In this document: piece by piece, positions 63,090 to 64,000 of the stretch
How positions within the stretch are numbered: the stretch's first letter is position 1
Layout: each line of letters begins with the position of its first letter
DNA from: Desulfosporosinus nitroreducens
GTDB taxonomy: Bacteria > Bacillota > Desulfitobacteriia > Desulfitobacteriales > Desulfitobacteriaceae
DNA: 64,000 bases
Assembly (NCBI RefSeq): GCF_023897015.1
Contig: NZ_JAMHFY010000020.1
Coordinates: forward strand, 1-64,000
Direction: 5' to 3'
Notes under the pieces: generated by a model
What the model saw: the letters and a program-made list of their open reading frames with translations, nothing else
Told to the model about the DNA's origin: nothing
Database searches by the model: none
Translations under genes and position numbers: made by a program

Positions 63090-63614
63090 TTATTCTTTAG
63101 TAGTATTCCGTGACTTTTGCACGTATCGCTTTAATTTAATTGAAACTACTCTTCTTGTTTTACGTTCTATGAAACTATTTAATTTATAAAAGCCCCATGT
63201 GGCTATGGAAAACCAAGCAGAAAAACCAAGTAAAGGCAATATAAACCTACTAACGGATTTTAAAATACCCAAATCAAGGAGCATTGTATGGTACAATGCG
63301 GAAAAAAATATTCCAACAACAGCAAATATATAATTTAAGGGCTTCTGTTTTGGCAAAAAATAAAAATATAAAATAAAAAATATTGACCATGATAAACTGG
63401 GAAAAAGATGTACGCCTATGAATCCAAATGGGCCGTAATTTATCCAAGAAAATAGTCCAGTAACATATCCAAAACTATGAACCAGAACATCAATTACTCC
63501 ACCGAAAATGATTCCATAAATAGACAAACGTTGAATTTCTTGTCGCGGTACATTTGCCATTAAGATTATTGCAAAAATTACTGTAAAGATAGGATAGATA
63601 AAGTAATCGGGCAT
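63090..63614 (-). CDS. CBO0543-type membrane protein
   Basis: About 174 residues with five to six membrane helices and the CBO0543 pattern: PIFTVIFAIILMANVPR, then GGVIDVLVHSFGYVTG, INYGPFGFIGVHLFPSLSW and a basic tail (ERKTRRVVSIKLKRYVQKSR). These proteins occur in spore formers and have no known function. AAGGGG precedes ATG 63614; ATG 63641 lacks a site. Confidence 0.7.
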   Translation of the reverse strand: MPDYFIYPIFTVIFAIILMANVPRQEIQRLSIYGIIFGGVIDVLVHSFGYVTGLFSWINYGPFGFIGVHLFPSLSWSIFFILYFYFLPKQKPLNYIFAVVGIFFSALYHTMLLDLGILKSVSRFILPLLGFSAWFSIATWGFYKLNSFIERKTRRVVSIKLKRYVQKSRNTTKE

Positions 63615-63815
63615 GAATGTTAACCCCTTTTTGCATTGCATTGAGAATTTTAGTTATAATATCCACATCTAAGCTTAATATTCTGGCGAGAGCTGTATTT
63701 ATACTTTAGACGTTTATATAGAGGGTTGGAATGTTTACCCAATAGGATGATTCCAAAGAAACTACCCCCAATCAATGGAGCCAGGCCTCCAGATTAGGGG
63801 ATTGCAATGAATAAA

Positions 63816-63857
63816 AAATAGATAGCAGTCTGGATTTTTCAGATTGCTATCTATTTT
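63816..63857 (+). terminator. Stem-loop near right edge
   Basis: AAATAGATAGCA and TGCTATCTATTT can pair across an imperfect loop (63816-63831 with 63841-63857), with Ts after it. No gene ends just upstream on the plus strand. Confidence 0.5.
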
Positions 63858-63892
63858 AATATTCCCTTATAAAAGTCGATAAGGAATCGTAC

Positions 63893-64000
63893 TTGTTAAC
63901 TCTGCAAAGACTAGAAAGCAAAGGATTATTTAAGATTGCTGACGAGAAAAGTGAGGAATTAGAAAGAGTGTTGCTCAAAGCAAGTGATAACGGAAAATAT
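63893..64000 (+). CDS. Possible partial ORF at right edge
   Basis: An open frame runs off the window from TTG 63893 or earlier, reading LLTLQRLESKGLFKIADEKS, then EELERVLLKASDNGKY. It looks like coding sequence (helical, charged) but no start signal is visible and the family is not recognised. It may be a gene fragment or the start of a gene continuing to the right. Confidence 0.3.
   Translation, partial: MLTLQRLESKGLFKIADEKSEELERVLLKASDNGKY

Overview
The window looks like chromosome from an anaerobic, low-GC, spore-former-type Firmicute of the Desulfosporosinus/Desulfitobacterium kind (Peptococcales). This is inferred from gene content: a CO dehydrogenase cluster (CooA-like regulator, cooS, cooC), a persulfide-handling CoA-disulfide reductase/rhodanese/TusA/DsrE fusion, a cobalamin riboswitch on an ECF transporter, cell-wall-binding-2 repeat proteins, DUF1858 and YmaF proteins, strong purine-rich ribosome binding sites and AT-rich spacers. 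No rRNA, tRNA, CRISPR array or intact transposase was seen. Several decayed gene ends (helicase, old yellow enzyme, DUF624, GGDEF, peptidase T) mark old deletion or insertion points.

Layout. 1-4131: sulfur-transfer fusion protein, helicase fragment, MoaE-like protein, acetyltransferase. 4449-7797: TetR regulator and a LonA protease that share a near-identical palindromic operator, plus a DUF1858 redox protein. 8102-9606: Rrf2 regulator divergent from an HSL-type esterase across a perfect 22-bp inverted repeat. 9829-12435: small ORF, permuted papain-like hydrolase, 7TM diguanylate cyclase. 12641-16808: YmaF, sulfite-oxidase-like enzyme, small exported Cys peptide, DUF6323/DUF6179 pair. 17019-20394 (minus): sensor with solute-binding, GGDEF and HD-GYP domains; DUF4342 protein. 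21052-27603: TetR plus rifampicin-phosphotransferase-like dikinase; cell-wall-binding repeat protein. 28147-31254: B12 riboswitch and an ECF transporter (fused ATPase, EcfT, S component).

31380-34875 holds the most unusual locus: a Smr-less MutS2-like ATPase overlapping an RsgA-like GTPase, preceded by a leader of about 490 nt with a short upstream ORF and several hairpins. That leader resembles antibiotic-responsive attenuators of ribosome-protection genes. I propose it as a candidate ribosome-rescue or ribosome-protection operon.

35218-41064: DoxX-like membrane protein, MGMT-like protein, GNAT, then CooA-like regulator-cooS-cooC with three related hairpin repeats in its spacers. 41220-47247: radical SAM protein, DUF1456, EamA exporter overlapping a methyltransferase, and remnants. 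47311-50667: lone ABC ATPase, alpha/beta hydrolase, solute-binding lipoprotein. 51042-58426: tandem RMD1/DUF155 paralogues, DUF454, and an NtrB/NtrC-type pair overlapping a YeiH/UPF0324 putative sulfate exporter. 58531-64000: unknown protein, a protein with about 28 tandem 18-residue helical repeats, iron-dependent alcohol dehydrogenase, CBO0543-type membrane protein, and a possible partial ORF at the right edge.
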